This document shows positions 5,364 through 8,095 of a DNA stretch of 8,095 nucleotides, piece by piece (position 1 is the first letter of the stretch; each line of letters begins with the position of its first letter). The translations under genes and the position numbers were made by a program. The notes beneath the pieces were generated by a model. The model saw nothing but the letters and a program-made list of their open reading frames with translations. It did no database searches and had not been told where the DNA came from. Source of the DNA: Actinomycetes bacterium (lineage in GTDB: Bacteria > Actinomycetota > Actinomycetes > Actinomycetales > Cellulomonadaceae); the NCBI GenBank assembly GCA_023438885.1, contig JAEXPS010000062.1, positions 1 through 8,095 of the forward strand, read 5' to 3'.

Positions 5364-6713
5364 TCAGCCCGCGCGCGCCGCCAGGTTCTGCAGCAAGAGG
5401 GCCTGCGCGACGATCAGGTGCTCGATCTCCGAGGGGTCCACGCTCTCGTCGCTCGCGTGGATGCGGGCCTTCGCCACGTCCTCCGGGCCCCAGAGGATGA
5501 ACTCGGCGCCGGGGGAGGCGTGCTGCAACGTGCGCAGCAGCGGGATCGACGCGCCGGAGGCGGCCTCGCCCGCGGGCTTGCCGAACGCCTGCGCCATCGC
5601 CTCGCGGGCGGCCGCGTAGGCCGGGCCGTCCGTGGGGCAGATGAACCCGGGCGCGGCCTTGGTGCGGCGCACCTCGACCTGGGCGCCCCACGGCGCGTGG
5701 GACTCCAGGTGCGCGACGAGCTTGTCGAGCTCCGTCTCGGGGTCGCTGCCCGGCACGATGCGCATCGACAGCTTGGCCCGCACCTCGGGGATCAGCACGT
5801 TCGACGACTTCGCCACGCTGGTCATGTCCAGGCCGATCGCCGAGACCGACGGGTTGCCGTACAGGCGCTGCCCGATGGTGCCGGTGCCGGCGAGGGACAC
5901 CCCGTCGACGAGGTCGGCGCCGGCCCGGAAGTCGTCCTCGGTCAGGTCGGCGCCGGTCCACGGCCGGCGCGAGACGCCCTCGACGGCGACGTCGCCCGCG
6001 TCGTCGTGCAACGAGGCCAGCAGCTTGGCCATCGCGATCATCGCGTCCGGGGTGGGACCGCCGTAGACGCCCGAGTGCAGCGGGTGCTGCAACGTGCGCA
6101 CGGTGACCTCGCACGCGACGTCGCCGCGCAGGGCGACGCTCAGCACCGGTTCGCCGACCTCGAGGTTGCCCATGTCGCACACCACGAAGGCGTCGCACAC
6201 GAACAGCTCGGGGTGCGCCTCGACGAACGCCTCGAGGTTGCTCTCCGTCTCCTCCATGCCCTCGAGCACCAGCTTGATGGTGCACGGTGGCTTTCCGTCG
6301 AACACCCGGAGAGTGCCCAGGTGCGCCACGAGCCCGGCCTTGTCGTCGGCCGCGCCTCGGCCGTAGATGCGGCCGTCGTCCTTGCGGGTGGCCTTCCACG
6401 GGTCGCTGGTCCAGCCCGCCTCCGGCGGCGCCGGCTGCACGTCGTAGTGCGCGTACAGCAGCACGGTGGGCGAGCCGGGCGGGCCGGGCAGCTCGGCGTA
6501 GATGGGCGGGTAGCCCGTGGGCACGTCCATGAACCGCGCGTCGGTGAACCCCACCTCCTGGAACAGCGCGAGCGTGCGCTCGGCCATCTCGTGCACCGGC
6601 TCGGGCGGGTAGCCCGGGAACGCGATGGACGGGATGGCGACCAGCTCCTCCAGCCGCTCCAGCAGCGACGGCATCAGCTCGGACGCCTTGGCGGCGATCT
6701 CCTCGACCTGCAT
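5364..6713 (-). CDS. M20-family metallo-dipeptidase
   Basis: This 449-aa cytosolic zinc peptidase (M20A/CNDP-like 'dipeptidase') releases amino acids from dipeptides or N-acyl amino acids. All expected ligands are visible: H89 in LLYAHYDVQP, bridging D123 in GRGAADDKAG, catalytic base E154 and ligand E155 in EGMEETES, D180 in VVCDMGN, and H419 in ARIHASDES. The dimerisation-domain His that completes the partner's active site is H213 in HPLHSGVYGGP. Length and layout (catalytic, lid about 190-310, catalytic) are full-size. ATG 6711-6713 has a good AGAGAGGG ribosome-binding site seven bases upstream. It follows the Dcu transporter by 18 bp on the same strand, so they are probably one operon, which suggests the substrate relates to dicarboxylic amino acids. 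It converges with the WYL regulator gene across 16 bp. No defects are seen. Confidence 0.95.
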   Translation of the reverse strand: MQVEEIAAKASELMPSLLERLEELVAIPSIAFPGYPPEPVHEMAERTLALFQEVGFTDARFMDVPTGYPPIYAELPGPPGSPTVLLYAHYDVQPAPPEAGWTSDPWKATRKDDGRIYGRGAADDKAGLVAHLGTLRVFDGKPPCTIKLVLEGMEETESNLEAFVEAHPELFVCDAFVVCDMGNLEVGEPVLSVALRGDVACEVTVRTLQHPLHSGVYGGPTPDAMIAMAKLLASLHDDAGDVAVEGVSRRPWTGADLTEDDFRAGADLVDGVSLAGTGTIGQRLYGNPSVSAIGLDMTSVAKSSNVLIPEVRAKLSMRIVPGSDPETELDKLVAHLESHAPWGAQVEVRRTKAAPGFICPTDGPAYAAAREAMAQAFGKPAGEAASGASIPLLRTLQHASPGAEFILWGPEDVAKARIHASDESVDPSEIEHLIVAQALLLQNLAARAG

Positions 6714-6720
6714 CAGTGAA

Positions 6721-6728
6721 CCCTCTCT
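6721..6728 (-). promoter_or_regulatory. Ribosome binding site AGAGAGGG for the M20 dipeptidase
   Basis: It is purine-rich on the minus strand, seven bases before ATG 6713, and lies within the 18-bp gap after the transporter stop. It supports the chosen start and translation from a shared mRNA. Confidence 0.6.
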
Positions 6729-6731
6729 CGA

Positions 6732-8060
6732 TCAGTAGAAGATCGTGCCGATGGCCGCGCCGACCGCGACGCTGGTGACGGTCATGATGATGGTCGGCAG
6801 CAGGAAGCTGTGGTCCAGCAGCTTGGTGCCGAGCTTCGTCGAGCCCGTGGCGTCGAAGTTGACGGCGGCGATCTGCGTGCCGTTGGCCGGCAGGGTGTAC
6901 ACGCCGTTGAGGGCACCCGCCCACAGACCCGTGACGAGCCCGGGGGCCAGGCCGGCCGCGAGGCCGATCGGCACGATGGTCCGCGTCGCCGTGGACTGGC
7001 TCGTGGTGAGGGCGGCGACGAGGAACACCGCGAGGGCGAAGATCGCCACGTAGTCGTTCACCCAGCCACCGATGGTGTCGACGATCAGCGTCTGGTGGGC
7101 GGCGATGAACGTCGCGGTCAGCCACGCGATACCGAAGAGGGCGATCGCGGCGACCATACCGGCCTTGAACACCGACTGGTCGGGGACCTCCTGGACCTTC
7201 GGCCGGCCCAGCAGCAGGATCGCGATCGAGGTCGCGAACATGACGATGACGATCGTCGTGGTCATGTCGATGGTGCTCGTCTCGCCGTCGACGGTGAACG
7301 AGGGCCGCAGGTCCGGGAACAGGCCCAGGATGACGATGGCGATGACGCCGGCGAGGAACGCGAGTGCCGAGTTGCGTCCGCGCGAGGTCGCCTCGGGCAC
7401 GGTGGGCGGCGCGGCGGTCGCGGTCGTGGTCGTCGTACCGCCGGACGACGAACCAGCGGCCGCATCGGCGGAGGCGCCGGAGGCGACGGTCGCCTGGGTG
7501 GTCGTCGTGCCGCCGGAAACGGCTCCGGCCGTGGCGGCCAGCGACTCACGCGGCGCGAGCGCCCCGGACGCGATGCGGGCCTGGATCTCGGGGTCGTCGT
7601 CCAGCTCCTTGCCGACCCGGTTCATCACCAGTGCGGTGACCACGATGCCGGCGACGCACGCGGGGATGGTGACCGAGAGGATCTGCGGCAGCGAGAAGTT
7701 GAACGGCTCCACGTCCGTCAGCGTCAGCATCGCCGCCATCGCGGCGGACACCGGCGAGGCCGCCAGGGCCATGCCGGACTGGACCACCGTGACGGTCAGG
7801 GGCCGTGAGGGCCTGATCCCGTTGCGGTAGGAGACGTCGTAGATCACCGGCAGCAGCGGGTACAGGATGTTGCCGGTACCGGACCCGACGGAGAACAGGA
7901 ACGCCGTCAGCGGAGCGATCAGGGTGATCTGCTTCGGGTGGCTCGCGATGATGCGGGCCGCGACGCCGACCATCCAGTCGATACCCCCGGCCGCCTGCAT
8001 CATCGAGGCCGCCGTGACGACCGCCAGGATGATGAGCATCGCGGCGGCCGGCGGCGCGCC
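6732..8060 (-). CDS. Anaerobic C4-dicarboxylate transporter, DcuA/DcuB family (5' truncated)
   Basis: This inner-membrane antiporter of the Dcu family exchanges fumarate, malate, aspartate and succinate. Recognisable family blocks are MMQAAGGIDWMV, GSGTGNILYPLLPV, RPLTVTVVQSGMALAASPVSA, VFKAGMVAAIALFGIAWL and the end block NFDATGSTKLG. About 10 hydrophobic helices are visible. The frame stays coherent upstream of ATG 8037-8039 (GAPPAAA), so that Met is internal. Compared with E. coli DcuA from memory, about 50 N-terminal residues are missing because the sequence turns into poly-C at about 8059. The central loop (about residues 155-220 from that Met) is some 40 residues longer than in E. coli and is Thr/Ala/Ser-rich, with two SGGTTTT copies. 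Stop TGA 6732-6734 is 18 bp before the M20 dipeptidase, suggesting an operon. DcuA versus DcuB cannot be decided here. Confidence 0.9.
   Translation of the reverse strand, partial: GAPPAAAMLIILAVVTAASMMQAAGGIDWMVGVAARIIASHPKQITLIAPLTAFLFSVGSGTGNILYPLLPVIYDVSYRNGIRPSRPLTVTVVQSGMALAASPVSAAMAAMLTLTDVEPFNFSLPQILSVTIPACVAGIVVTALVMNRVGKELDDDPEIQARIASGALAPRESLAATAGAVSGGTTTTQATVASGASADAAAGSSSGGTTTTTATAAPPTVPEATSRGRNSALAFLAGVIAIVILGLFPDLRPSFTVDGETSTIDMTTTIVIVMFATSIAILLLGRPKVQEVPDQSVFKAGMVAAIALFGIAWLTATFIAAHQTLIVDTIGGWVNDYVAIFALAVFLVAALTTSQSTATRTIVPIGLAAGLAPGLVTGLWAGALNGVYTLPANGTQIAAVNFDATGSTKLGTKLLDHSFLLPTIIMTVTSVAVGAAIGTIFY
7422..7517 (-). repeat. Imperfect duplication encoding SGGTTTT in the Dcu central loop
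   Basis: Ser-Gly-Gly followed by four or five Thr is encoded at 7497-7517 and again at 7422-7445, 72 bp apart (24 codons, in frame). An Ala/Ser-rich spacer lies between. The copies share ACC/ACG Thr codons and GGC/TCC neighbours, so a DNA-level duplication is likely. The segment is probably an unstructured cytoplasmic linker. Confidence 0.6.
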
Positions 8061-8095
8061 CCCCCCCCCCCCCCAAACCCAAACCCCCCCCCCCC
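8059..8095. other. Poly-C / AAACCC terminal tract, probable assembly artefact
   Basis: Sixteen C (8059-8074), then AAA CCC AAA, then twelve C to the last base. It abruptly replaces the coding sequence of a conserved transporter. It has no resemblance to the neighbouring GC-rich coding DNA and looks like low-quality read ends or homopolymer error. Confidence 0.8.

Noticed and set aside
5329..7125. 598-codon minus frame across the M20 and Dcu genes
   Set aside because: It spans two recognised genes in another frame and is Arg/Gly/Pro-rich without motifs.
6810..7808. 332-codon plus frame opposite the transporter
   Set aside because: Asp/Arg/Gly-rich low complexity, an antisense shadow of hydrophobic Dcu codons.
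8071..8090. Telomere-like CCCAAACCCAAACCC
   Set aside because: Only two AAA interruptions in a C run inside a gene; far more like a read-end artefact.

Overview
The window is high-GC DNA with strong G/C preference at third codon positions, GTG/TTG starts and a WYL-type regulator. This points to an actinomycete, probably in Micrococcales (Cellulomonas/Promicromonospora-like); the family placement is inference. It looks like a whole short contig or one end of one: it opens inside an insertion-sequence transposase and closes in an implausible poly-C/AAACCC tail that replaces the start of a transporter gene.

Layout. (1) 1-131 (+): last codons of an IS481-family transposase. (2) 128 to about 750 (-): decayed or mis-sequenced phage gene remnants. 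These are a one-helix membrane protein of the phage DUF2746/holin-like type, a 12-codon ORF with ATGA coupling, a small coiled-coil protein with a WDWVIPWALWSLV core, and perhaps the end of a further structural gene. Reading frames here are broken by single missing G/C bases in homopolymer runs. (3) 751-906: non-coding leader with hairpins. (4) 907-3090 (+): an intact SNF2/SMARCAL1-like superfamily 2 helicase with all core motifs. (5) 3146-3733 (+): a 195-aa protein of unknown function. (6) 3836-4576 (-) and 4649-5347 (+): a divergent pair, an alpha/beta hydrolase and an HTH-WYL regulator, sharing a 72-bp gap with a 10-bp-period TGTCAC direct repeat. (7) 5364-6713 (-) and 6732 to about 8060 (-): an apparent two-gene operon, a Dcu-family C4-dicarboxylate transporter followed 18 bp later by an M20 dipeptidase.

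How they fit together. The WYL regulator most likely controls the divergent hydrolase and itself through the repeat. The transporter and dipeptidase probably form a dicarboxylate or acidic-peptide utilisation unit. The helicase is a DNA-remodelling enzyme with no clear partner apart from the unknown protein 55 bp downstream. I found no CRISPR array, tRNA, rRNA or complete mobile element, and no clearly new multi-gene system. The most informative irregularities are the cluster of homopolymer frameshifts in the phage remnant, the operator-like repeat, the Thr-rich duplicated loop in the transporter and the artificial-looking right end.
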